This document shows positions 55,323-62,116 of a stretch of 62,116 nucleotides of DNA, piece after piece; the first letter of the stretch is position 1, and each line of letters begins with the position of its first letter. The notes below the pieces were generated by a model. The model saw only the letters and a program-made list of their open reading frames with translations, was not told the origin of the DNA and made no database searches. The translations under genes and the position numbers were made by a program. The stretch spans positions 1 to 62,116 of the forward strand of contig NZ_MLCB01000010.1 of NCBI RefSeq assembly GCF_001890925.1. Reading direction: 5' to 3'. The DNA is from Planktotalea frisia. GTDB lineage: Bacteria > Pseudomonadota > Alphaproteobacteria > Rhodobacterales > Rhodobacteraceae.

Positions 55323-56077
55323 AAACAGTCCTTGTTACAGGGGGCGCAAGCGGCATCGGATTTGCGATGGGGCAAGCCTTTGACAATGCTGGTTTTCAGG
55401 TTTGGGTCACAGATGTTGATGCGAACACACTGGCGGCGTGCCCTACGCATTGGCATCGTTCCGAGGTGGACGTCTCTGATGAGGTGCAAATGGCCGTGCT
55501 TTTCGAAGATATCAGTCGTGTGTGGGGCGGTTTGGATGCGGTCTGTGCCAACGCTGGCATCGCAGGGCCAACTGCAAAAGTCGAAGACGTCGCGCTCAAG
55601 GATTGGAACACATGCCTTGCCATCACGCTTGGTGGCGCATTTCTGACAGCGAAATATGCAAGCCCGTTGATGAAGCAGGCGGGCAGGGGCGCGATCATTC
55701 TGACCTCCTCTACCGCAGGGCAATACGGCTATCCAAATCGTGCGCCTTATGCGGCTGCAAAATGGGGTGTGATCGGTCTGATGAAAACCCTCGCGATGGA
55801 GCTTGGTCCGTTTGGTATTCGCGCGAACGCAATCTGTCCTGGTGCCGTTGAAGGACCGCGCATGGAAGGCGTGCTTAACCGCGAGGCCAAAGCAAAAGGC
55901 ATGACGCGCGATGAGGTCTATAAGGGTTATGCCAGTGGCACTTCTCTAGGTGCATTTGTCAGCGCAGAAGACATCGCAAATATGGCGGTATTTTTGGCTG
56001 GTGAAGGTGCCAAGATGGTTTCCGGGCAAGTGATTGCGGTTGATGGACACACGGAAAACCCAGACCCAAAAGTCTAG
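55319..56077 (+). CDS. Short-chain dehydrogenase/reductase
   Basis: A classical SDR of 252 residues. It has TGGASGIG (7-14), NAGIAGPT, catalytic Ser in TSSTAGQYG, Tyr-x3-Lys in YAAAKWG, and the late GQVIAVDGHTENPDPKV. The GTG start overlaps the carnitine dehydrogenase stop, so it belongs to the same operon. It could oxidise a 3-hydroxy acid (for example 3-hydroxybutyrate from acetoacetate metabolism), but the substrate cannot be read. Its end overlaps the convergent flavoprotein gene by 4 bases. Confidence 0.85.
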   Translation: MKTVLVTGGASGIGFAMGQAFDNAGFQVWVTDVDANTLAACPTHWHRSEVDVSDEVQMAVLFEDISRVWGGLDAVCANAGIAGPTAKVEDVALKDWNTCLAITLGGAFLTAKYASPLMKQAGRGAIILTSSTAGQYGYPNRAPYAAAKWGVIGLMKTLAMELGPFGIRANAICPGAVEGPRMEGVLNREAKAKGMTRDEVYKGYASGTSLGAFVSAEDIANMAVFLAGEGAKMVSGQVIAVDGHTENPDPKV

Positions 56078-57258
56078 CTTGTTCGCTGTGCAATCGCTGT
56101 CCCTGCGGCCCAACCGCTCGACCATGCCCATTGGAAGTTATATCCGCCTAACCAACCGGTTACGCCCATTGCTTCACCTATCACATAAAGCCCTTTGACC
56201 GCTTTGGCTTCCATCGTTTTTGAAGAAAGGCCATCAGTGTCAATCCCACCCAGTGTAACTTCGGCGGTGCGATACCCTTCGCTCCCTGTTGGGCGTTGTT
56301 CCCAGTTGCGAAGGTGGCTGCAAAGTTGCTCGAGGGCTGCGTCAGATTGATCGCCAATGCGGCCTTTGATCTGCATCTCGTCGCTTAAATGTTGAACCAA
56401 TCGCGCAGGATACTGCTGGGTCAAAATGGTTGTGATATCGCGTTTGCCTTGCTCTTGGCGCGCTGTCCTTAGGATTTCAAACAGCGTCCCATCTGGATCC
56501 AGATCCAAGCACACAACATCCCCTTCGCACCAATAAGAGGAGGCTTGCAAAATCGCTGGTCCGGACAGCCCACGATGCGTGAATAAACAGGCTTCTTCGA
56601 ACTCTGTGCCGTTCGCGCTTGCACGCACTGGTGCGCTCACCCCTGAAATAGGCGCATATCTTTGATCGCTAAACGTGAGTGGCACCAATGCAGGGCGTAC
56701 ATCTGTCAGCTCTAAACCGAATTGCGTTGCAAGCTCATACGCCAGCCCTGTGGCCCCCATCTTTGGGATCGATTTTCCGCCACTCGCGAGCACCAAGTTT
56801 TTCGAGCTCACATTGATCTGTGTGTCTTCGCGTTTGAGGGTCAGTTCAAAAGTGTCACCGTTTCGCACGACTGAAGCGACAGAGGTTTTCAGCCAAATTT
56901 CAGCGCCAACACTCTGCATTTCTTGTAGCAGCATCGCAACGACTTGCTTGGCTGAACCGTCACAGAACAGCTGACCTAAAGTTTTCTCGTGCCATGCGAT
57001 TTGATGCTTTGCCATCAAGTCGATGAAGTCCCATTGGGTGTAGCGCTTCAATGCAGACTTGCAAAAATGAGGGTTTTTAGAGATAAAATTCTCAGGTTTG
57101 GCATCCAAATTTGTGAAATTACAACGTCCGCCTCCTGAGATGCGAATTTTTTCGCCCGCGGCTTTGGCGTGATCGATGACCAGCGTGCGACCACCTGAAT
57201 GCGCCGCGCACATCATCCCGGCGGCGCCTGCACCGATTATGACCGTATCAAATTCCAT
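56074..57258 (-). CDS. HI0933/BaiN-family flavoprotein
   Basis: The 394-residue FAD protein shows IIGAGAAGMMCA at the N-terminus, the family signature KIRISGGGRCNFTN, the VLASGGKSIPKMG segment and a late FAD-binding GEAMGVTGWLGGYNFQWA. The HI0933 (YhiN) family is widespread, and its physiological reaction is largely unknown. ATG at 57258 (MEFDTVIIG) is preferred over 57273. It faces ftsW across a 226-base region that holds a dispersed repeat. Confidence 0.88.
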   Translation of the reverse strand: MEFDTVIIGAGAAGMMCAAHSGGRTLVIDHAKAAGEKIRISGGGRCNFTNLDAKPENFISKNPHFCKSALKRYTQWDFIDLMAKHQIAWHEKTLGQLFCDGSAKQVVAMLLQEMQSVGAEIWLKTSVASVVRNGDTFELTLKREDTQINVSSKNLVLASGGKSIPKMGATGLAYELATQFGLELTDVRPALVPLTFSDQRYAPISGVSAPVRASANGTEFEEACLFTHRGLSGPAILQASSYWCEGDVVCLDLDPDGTLFEILRTARQEQGKRDITTILTQQYPARLVQHLSDEMQIKGRIGDQSDAALEQLCSHLRNWEQRPTGSEGYRTAEVTLGGIDTDGLSSKTMEAKAVKGLYVIGEAMGVTGWLGGYNFQWAWSSGWAAGTAIAQRTS

Positions 57259-57296
57259 GACTCTCACATGCACAACAACACAGCTAAACTCAAGTG

Positions 57297-57400
57297 CTTC
57301 ATCTTTCCTTTAAACTTCCGCCGGAGGCACAGTGCATGGCTTCAAGCCATGCTTATCAAGCATGCCGCTTAGCGGCATTCCGCAGGGTCTCACAAACAAC
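57297..57400. repeat. Hairpin-rich dispersed intergenic repeat, copy 2, upstream of ftsW
   Basis: Starts CTTCATCTTTCC, then AAACTTCCGCCGGAGGCA, then two hairpins (CATGGC/GCCATG and ATGCCGC/GCGGCAT) around TTATCAAG. The plan matches the copy at 115-205. It lies at the right end of the metabolic block that splits the dcw cluster. The remaining 84 bases before ftsW must contain its promoter; a small inverted repeat ATCAG-ATC-CTGAT is near 57434. Confidence 0.55.
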
Positions 57401-57484
57401 ACTGGCAATTATCGCGCTGATTCGCTAAACGTGGGATCAGATCCTGATAAACAGGGCACAACAGGCAACGATCAGCGGTGATCT

Positions 57485-58648
57485 ATGACAGAAATGGTAT
57501 ATGGCAGCGTTCCCGTACGGGATGGCGAGCCGATCCTTCCAAAATGGTGGCGCACTGTCGACAAGTGGTCGATGTCGTGCATCCTTATTCTCTTCGGCAT
57601 TGGGCTTTTGCTCGGGCTTGCGGCGTCTCCGCCGCTTGCGGCTAAGAACGGGTTTGAACCGTTTCATTATGTCCAGCGCCAAGCTTTCTTTGGCGGGCTC
57701 GCCCTGACAGCGATGCTGATAACTTCAATGCTGAGCCAGATTATCGTGCGTCGTCTTGCGGTTGTGGGCTTTGTCGCGGCGTTCATTGCGCTGATCCTGC
57801 TTCCTTTTTTCGGCACTGACTTCGGCAAGGGGGCGACCAGGTGGTATTCTCTTGGCTTTGCGTCTGTGCAACCTTCTGAATTTCTCAAGCCCGGTTTCAT
57901 CGTCGTAGCTGCTTGGATGATGGCCGCTTCGCAAGACATTGGCGGCCCTCCGGGACGGCTTTGGTCTTTCATCTTGGCTGTTACGATTGTTTTGATCTTG
58001 GCGATGCAGCCCGACTTTGGCCAAGCCGCTCTCATCCTTTTTGGTTGGGGCGTAATGTATTTTGTGGCAGGTGCACCCATGACGCTCCTTTTGGCCATTG
58101 CAGGGCTCGTCGTTGTGGGCGGCATGGTCGCTTATAATAACTCTGAGCACTTCGCGCGCCGTATCGACGGCTTTCTCTCTACGGATGTGGATCCGACCAC
58201 GCAGCTTGGATACGCCAGTAATGCCATTCGAGAGGGTGGTTTCTTTGGTGTTGGCGTCGGTGAAGGCGAAGTAAAATGGTCGCTTCCTGATGCGCATACG
58301 GATTTCATAATCGCGGTGGCTGCTGAAGAATATGGGCTCATCCTCGTGCTCTGCATTATCGCGGTGTACACGAGCATTATCGTGCGCTCGCTCTTGCGCC
58401 TCATGCGTGAACGCGATCCGTTTATTCGCCTTGCTGGCACAGGGCTCGCCTGCATGTTTGCAGTTCAGGCAATGATCAATATGGGCGTTGCGGTGCGCTT
58501 GCTGCCTGCCAAAGGCATGACGCTTCCTTTCGTGAGCTACGGTGGATCCTCCTTGATCGCAGGCGGCATCGCAGTCGGCATGTTGCTTGCGTTCACGCGC
58601 ACACGCCCGCAAGGCGAGATCGGTGACCTTTTAAGAGGACGTAAGTGA
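57485..58648 (+). CDS. ftsW: Septal peptidoglycan polymerase FtsW
   Basis: This SEDS glycosyltransferase polymerises septal glycan strands with FtsI. The 387-residue membrane protein has about ten helices and the SEDS signatures [19 protein letters not shown] and QPDFGQAAL, then [11 protein letters not shown] and a late [13 protein letters not shown]. It opens the second dcw segment and is separated from mraY by about 35 kb. The start lacks a clear Shine-Dalgarno (GGTGATCT precedes it). Its stop overlaps the murG start region. Confidence 0.96.
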   Translation: MTEMVYGSVPVRDGEPILPKWWRTVDKWSMSCILILFGIGLLLGLAASPPLAAKNGFEPFHYVQRQAFFGGLALTAMLITSMLSQIIVRRLAVVGFVAAFIALILLPFFGTDFGKGATRWYSLGFASVQPSEFLKPGFIVVAAWMMAASQDIGGPPGRLWSFILAVTIVLILAMQPDFGQAALILFGWGVMYFVAGAPMTLLLAIAGLVVVGGMVAYNNSEHFARRIDGFLSTDVDPTTQLGYASNAIREGGFFGVGVGEGEVKWSLPDAHTDFIIAVAAEEYGLILVLCIIAVYTSIIVRSLLRLMRERDPFIRLAGTGLACMFAVQAMINMGVAVRLLPAKGMTLPFVSYGGSSLIAGGIAVGMLLAFTRTRPQGEIGDLLRGRK

Positions 58649-59751
58649 TGAGTGAAAAAGCGCCACTTTTGGTGATCGCGGCTGGCGGAACCGGAGGGCA
58701 TATGTTTCCGGCTCAAGCGCTTGCAGAAGCAATGTTGCGCAAAGGATGGCGCGTAAAGCTGAGCACCGATGCACGTGGTGCACGCTACACAGGCGGGTTT
58801 CCTCACACGGTAGAGATCGAGCAAATCGCCAGCGCCACTTTCGCGCGAGGCGGAATTTTGGCCAAGCTAGCAGTCATTCCGAAAATCGCAGGCGGCGTTA
58901 TCGGCTCTGTCTTTAAGATGCTTGGCGACAAGCCTGATGTGGTTGTTGGCTTTGGCGGCTATCCCTCAATCCCAGCACTCGCGGCGGCAACGATCCTAAG
59001 ACGCCCTCGAATGATCCATGAGCAAAACGGTGTTCTTGGCCGCGTGAACCAAGTCTTTGCCAAACGTGTAAGCGGTGTAGCCTGTGGAACGTGGCCAACA
59101 GAATTGCCCGAGGGCATCGATACCGCGCACACGGGCAACCCCGTGCGCGGCACGGTGTTAGAGCGTGCGGGCGCAGGCTATATTCCTCCCGGCGATTACC
59201 CAATGAGCCTTTTGGTCATGGGCGGCTCGCAAGGGGCGCGCATCTTGTCTGATGTGGTTCCGCCTGCAATCGCAGCCCTTCCGCTTGATATTTTGCAAAA
59301 CCTGCGTGTCAGCCATCAGGCGCGTGATGAAGACGGCGAGCGTGTCGTACAATTTTACGCAGAACATGGTATCAATGCAGACGTGCAACCCTTCTTTCAT
59401 GATGTGCCCAACCGCATGTCGGAAGCACAGCTGGTGATCAGCCGTGCAGGGGCTTCGTCAGTGGCAGACATCTCTGTGATTGGACGCCCTTCCATACTCG
59501 TGCCGTTTGCCGCGGCAACAGGGGATCATCAAAGCGCCAATGCACGCGGTCTGAGCGATGCGGGTGGGGCAATCGTGATGCCTGAGAGCACATTCACGGT
59601 CGAAGCATTGAGTGAGCAACTTGCTTCTGTTTTGACCAACCCAGACGGGGCACAACTTATGGCCAACGCCGCACTGAGCTGCGGCAAGCCGGATGCTACA
59701 GAACAATTGGTCGCCTTGGTCGAGACCCTCGCGACCCCACAAAGTACATGA
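58648..59751 (+). CDS. murG: UDP-GlcNAc:lipid I GlcNAc-transferase MurG
   Basis: MurG converts lipid I to lipid II at the cytoplasmic membrane face. The 367-residue GT-B enzyme has the [10 protein letters not shown] loop (about 12-21), [23 protein letters not shown] and [11 protein letters not shown], and a late [13 protein letters not shown] at 58648 follows AAGAGGAC; GTG one codon earlier is possible. The stop overlaps the murC start by 4 bases. Confidence 0.96.
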   Translation: MSEKAPLLVIAAGGTGGHMFPAQALAEAMLRKGWRVKLSTDARGARYTGGFPHTVEIEQIASATFARGGILAKLAVIPKIAGGVIGSVFKMLGDKPDVVVGFGGYPSIPALAAATILRRPRMIHEQNGVLGRVNQVFAKRVSGVACGTWPTELPEGIDTAHTGNPVRGTVLERAGAGYIPPGDYPMSLLVMGGSQGARILSDVVPPAIAALPLDILQNLRVSHQARDEDGERVVQFYAEHGINADVQPFFHDVPNRMSEAQLVISRAGASSVADISVIGRPSILVPFAAATGDHQSANARGLSDAGGAIVMPESTFTVEALSEQLASVLTNPDGAQLMANAALSCGKPDATEQLVALVETLATPQST

Positions 59752-61175
59752 AAGACATTGCTATGAATGCAGCGCACACACTTAGCCCACCTACGAAACT
59801 TCCAGGTGATGTGGGGCCGATCCACTTTGTTGGTATTGGGGGCATTGGCATGTCTGGTATCGCTGAAGTGTTGCTGAACCATGGCTATGTGGTCCAAGGC
59901 TCTGATCTTAAAAGTTCGCCCATTACCGAGCGTTTGGAAAAGCTGGGCGGGCATATCTTTGTGGGTCAAAAGGCAGAAAATCTGGAAAGTGCCGAAGTCG
60001 TGGTGATCTCTTCCGCGATCAAACCGGGCAATCCGGAGCTGGACGAAGCGCGCTTGCGCGGCTTGCCCGTTGTGCGCCGCGCAGAGATGCTCGCGGAGTT
60101 GATGCGTCTCAAGCTCAATATCGCCGTTGCAGGAACGCACGGCAAGACAACAACAACCACAATGGTCGCGACATTGCTCGATGCGGGCAAGTTTGACCCG
60201 ACAGTTGTGAATGGTGGCATCATCCACGCCTACGGCTCAAACGCGCGCATGGGGCAGGGCGAGTGGATGGTTGTGGAGGCTGACGAGAGCGATGGCACGT
60301 TCAACCGCTTGCCGGCGACAATTGCGATTGTAACCAATATCGACCCTGAACATATGGAGCATTGGGGCACAGAGGAAAACCTGCACAAAGGCTTTCTCGA
60401 TTTTGTCTCTAACATCCCGTTTTATGGCCTCGCGATCTGCTGCACCGATGATACAGATGTTCAGACGCTTGTGGGCAAAGTCACCGACCGCCGCATTGTG
60501 ACCTACGGCTTTAACGCGCAAGCTGATGTGCGCGCCGTGGGGCTTCACTACAAAGCAGGTGTGGCGCATTTCGATATTCATTTGCAAAATGAAGATCAAG
60601 TGATCGAAGGCTGTTCCTTGCCTATGCCTGGGGATCACAACGTCTCTAACGCTTTGAGCGCTGTCGCTGCCGCGCGTCACCTTGGGATGTCAGGTCCGGA
60701 AATTCGCGAGGCCTTGGCGGCCTTTGGCGGTGTGAACCGTCGCTTTACCAAAGTCGGTGTAGTGGATGGGGTGACGATCATTGATGATTACGGCCATCAC
60801 CCGACAGAGATTGCGGCTGTGCTCAAAGCCGCGCGTCAATCTTGCGAAGGGCGCGTGATCGCTGTGCATCAACCACATCGCTACACACGTTTGCATCACC
60901 ACTTTGAAGATTTCTGCGCCTGCTTTAACGAGGCTGATGTGGTGGCTATCACCGAGATTTATGCCGCTGGTGAAGACCCGATTGAAGGCGCGTCGCGCGA
61001 TGATCTGGTGTCCGGTCTGATCCGTCACGGACACCGCCACGCGCGCTCTATCACGACGCAGGATGATTTGACCAAGCTTGTGAAAGAGCAAGCCAGCGCA
61101 GGCGACATGGTTGTGTGTCTGGGCGCTGGTACGATCTCGGCTTGGGCCAATGAATTGCCTGCACGTTTGGGCTAG
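59748..61175 (+). CDS. murC: UDP-MurNAc:L-alanine ligase MurC
   Basis: MurC adds L-Ala to UDP-MurNAc, the first peptide step. The 475-residue protein shows [14 protein letters not shown], the ATP loop [11 protein letters not shown] (about 126-136), EADESDGTF, and [10 protein letters not shown]. The start at 59748 overlaps murG (ATGA); ATG at 59763 (MNAAHTLS) is an alternative. A palindrome and two DUF2484 genes follow, where relatives go on to murB. Confidence 0.96.
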   Translation: MKDIAMNAAHTLSPPTKLPGDVGPIHFVGIGGIGMSGIAEVLLNHGYVVQGSDLKSSPITERLEKLGGHIFVGQKAENLESAEVVVISSAIKPGNPELDEARLRGLPVVRRAEMLAELMRLKLNIAVAGTHGKTTTTTMVATLLDAGKFDPTVVNGGIIHAYGSNARMGQGEWMVVEADESDGTFNRLPATIAIVTNIDPEHMEHWGTEENLHKGFLDFVSNIPFYGLAICCTDDTDVQTLVGKVTDRRIVTYGFNAQADVRAVGLHYKAGVAHFDIHLQNEDQVIEGCSLPMPGDHNVSNALSAVAAARHLGMSGPEIREALAAFGGVNRRFTKVGVVDGVTIIDDYGHHPTEIAAVLKAARQSCEGRVIAVHQPHRYTRLHHHFEDFCACFNEADVVAITEIYAAGEDPIEGASRDDLVSGLIRHGHRHARSITTQDDLTKLVKEQASAGDMVVCLGAGTISAWANELPARLG

Positions 61176-61181
61176 GGGCGC

Positions 61182-61199
61182 GAATTTTCTAGAAAATTC
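61182..61199. repeat. 18-base palindrome GAATTTTCTAGAAAATTC
   Basis: A perfect palindrome 6 bases after the murC stop and 14 before the next start. It shares the TTTTCTAGAAAA core with the pair between coxS and coxL. Confidence 0.9.
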
Positions 61200-61213
61200 A
61201 GGGGAACAGTAGG

Positions 61214-61468
61214 ATGAGTTGGTCACTAATGTCTGGTGCGGTTTATGTGCTCTGTGCGGCGGTTGTCGCGATGTTGCCAATCCGGCGTCAATATTGGCCT
61301 GCCGGGATTATGCTGCTCGCAGCGCCACTACTTCTTGCGTTCATAGGCTATCAACACGGCTGGTTCTGGTTCGTGCTTGGCATGCTCGCGTTCCTATCAA
61401 TGTTTCGCAATCCTTTACGATACCTGTGGAAAAAATCACGCGGTGAGCACGTGGAGTTGCCGGAATGA
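61214..61468 (+). CDS. Small membrane protein, DUF2484-like (1)
   Basis: The 84-residue product has two to three membrane helices (about 5-22, 26-45, 48-66) with a basic C-terminal tail. It resembles DUF2484, a family I know from Rhodobacterales near murC and murB. AGGGGAACAGTAGG lies in front of ATG. The next gene overlaps it by 4 bases and encodes a related protein. The location suggests a role in the cell envelope, unproven. Confidence 0.7.
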   Translation: MSWSLMSGAVYVLCAAVVAMLPIRRQYWPAGIMLLAAPLLLAFIGYQHGWFWFVLGMLAFLSMFRNPLRYLWKKSRGEHVELPE

Positions 61469-61716
61469 GCACGTCTTTAGTCTTGGCTTTGCTGTGGTTA
61501 GTGACGGCCAACGTGATAGCGATGTTCCCGTCCAAGGACCACCACTGGCGCAATGCGTATATGCTGATCGGGCTTGGTGTTCCGTTATTGGGGTTGGTGT
61601 TTTGGCAGAATGGTGTCTGGGTTGCTTTGCTGGTTTTGTTGGCTGCGATGAGCGTTTTGCGCTGGCCTGTGATCTACTTGGTGAAGTGGGTTAAGGGGTT
61701 GGTGAATAAGGCCTGA
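61465..61716 (+). CDS. Small membrane protein, DUF2484-like (2)
   Basis: The 83-residue product is a probable paralogue of the preceding gene. Both share the plan helix, A-x-V-x-A-M-x-P, a short polar turn (HHWRNAY here, RQYWPAG there), two more helices and a basic RWPVIYLVKWVKG-type end. The ATG overlaps the previous stop (ATGA), so the two are translated together and may form a heteromer. Confidence 0.7.
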   Translation: MSTSLVLALLWLVTANVIAMFPSKDHHWRNAYMLIGLGVPLLGLVFWQNGVWVALLVLLAAMSVLRWPVIYLVKWVKGLVNKA

Positions 61717-61830
61717 TCTGTTTCGCGCGCGAAACATTTATTATTTATTAACAGATGGTTAATGGGTGCGTGCGGTGTGGTACGCATAAATCCCCTTGTT
61801 GCGTGATGAAACAATGCGCAAATTGCGTCT

Positions 61831-62116
61831 ATGATCAGCGCAAAAGATATCAAAGACAGAGACAGCCTAAAGCAATGGCTTAAAGAATGGCCAGACTCGC
61901 AAGGCATGGACGAAGAGGCCGCGCGCAAAGTTGCCGTGACCATCGCGCATCGCGTTGCAATGCGGGTATTTCCTATTACTTGGAAATGGTTTTCAAGCGA
62001 AGCTGCGCGAAAACGTGATTTGACAGCTTTGCCATTTTTACGATGTAGTCTGATCTCAGGGGTTGCCTGCAAATATCCAACCCCTGAGATCAAGAAGGCC
62101 GCCGACGCCGCCACCG
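61831..62116 (+). CDS. Unknown protein, 3' end beyond the window
   Basis: An open frame from ATG at 61831 runs without a stop to the right edge (95 codons). It starts MISAKDIKDRDSLKQWLKEW and includes a helix-rich segment, AARKVAVTIAHRVAMRVFP, then LTALPFLRCSLISGVACKYPTPEI. I recall similar hypothetical proteins in Rhodobacterales but no function. It occupies the place where murB would be expected next. The 114 bases before it are AT-rich and could hold a promoter; no clear ribosome site is visible. Confidence 0.65.
   Translation, partial: MISAKDIKDRDSLKQWLKEWPDSQGMDEEAARKVAVTIAHRVAMRVFPITWKWFSSEAARKRDLTALPFLRCSLISGVACKYPTPEIKKAADAAT

Overview
The window looks like chromosomal DNA of a marine alphaproteobacterium of the Roseobacter group (Rhodobacteraceae). 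The evidence is the DUF1127/CcsR ('cuckoo') small-RNA locus, an UpsM-like leader in front of mraZ, a GAAC-N7-GAAC SOS box, form II cox genes in S-L-M order, and paired DUF2484 genes after murC. Gene starts, start/stop overlaps and operon spacing are of ordinary chromosomal type; I see no phage, insertion sequence, integrase or CRISPR array.

Layout. 1-12.0 kb: pyruvate carboxylase (pyc) and an FMN-dependent L-lactate dehydrogenase, then divergent pcrA/uvrD under a probable LexA box, an ACT-domain protein, a Hint-domain secreted-type protein, and a cobalamin riboswitch leading into a small unknown gene, a creatinase-like hydrolase and a nitrilase-family amidase. 12.0-14.5 kb: a DUF1127 gene with four CCUCCUCCC-loop RNAs, the Fe-S ATPase mrp, and a 720-base leader with phased TGGGN (MraZ-type) boxes and an UpsM-like terminated RNA. 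14.5-22.3 kb: mraZ-rsmH-ftsL-ftsI-murE-murF-mraY. 57.5-62.1 kb: ftsW-murG-murC, two DUF2484 genes and an unknown gene cut by the right edge.

The division and cell-wall (dcw) cluster is therefore interrupted. About 35 kb of metabolic genes lie between mraY and ftsW, and murD, which normally sits there, is absent from the window. The inserted block holds: a six-gene catabolic operon immediately after mraY (Asp/Glu-racemase-like, M20 deacylase, PLP lyase, DgcA-like N-demethylase, M20D amidohydrolase, creatinase-like hydrolase); a broken RTX gene; coxSLM; a tandem glycine riboswitch with gcvTHP; rsmJ and an IlvD/Edd-family dehydratase; tRNA-Leu(UAA); a TPR protein; lrp/putA; a rhomboid protease, an aldo/keto reductase and ogt; a second DUF1127 gene; and a carnitine-to-glycine-betaine set (BKACE enzyme, carnitine dehydrogenase fused to a thioesterase) with a lipocalin and an SDR.

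How the parts could work together (inference): much of the block could feed on N-methylated amino-acid osmolytes. Carnitine would give glycine betaine; DgcA-like demethylation and creatinase-like hydrolysis act on related compounds; glycine enters GcvTHP and proline enters PutA. The substrate of the six-gene operon after mraY is not known to me, and it is the best candidate here for an undescribed pathway. The clearest regulatory findings are the phased TGGGN arrays and UpsM-like leader of the dcw cluster, the cuckoo RNA array, the LexA box at pcrA and the paired LacI-type operators at pyc.
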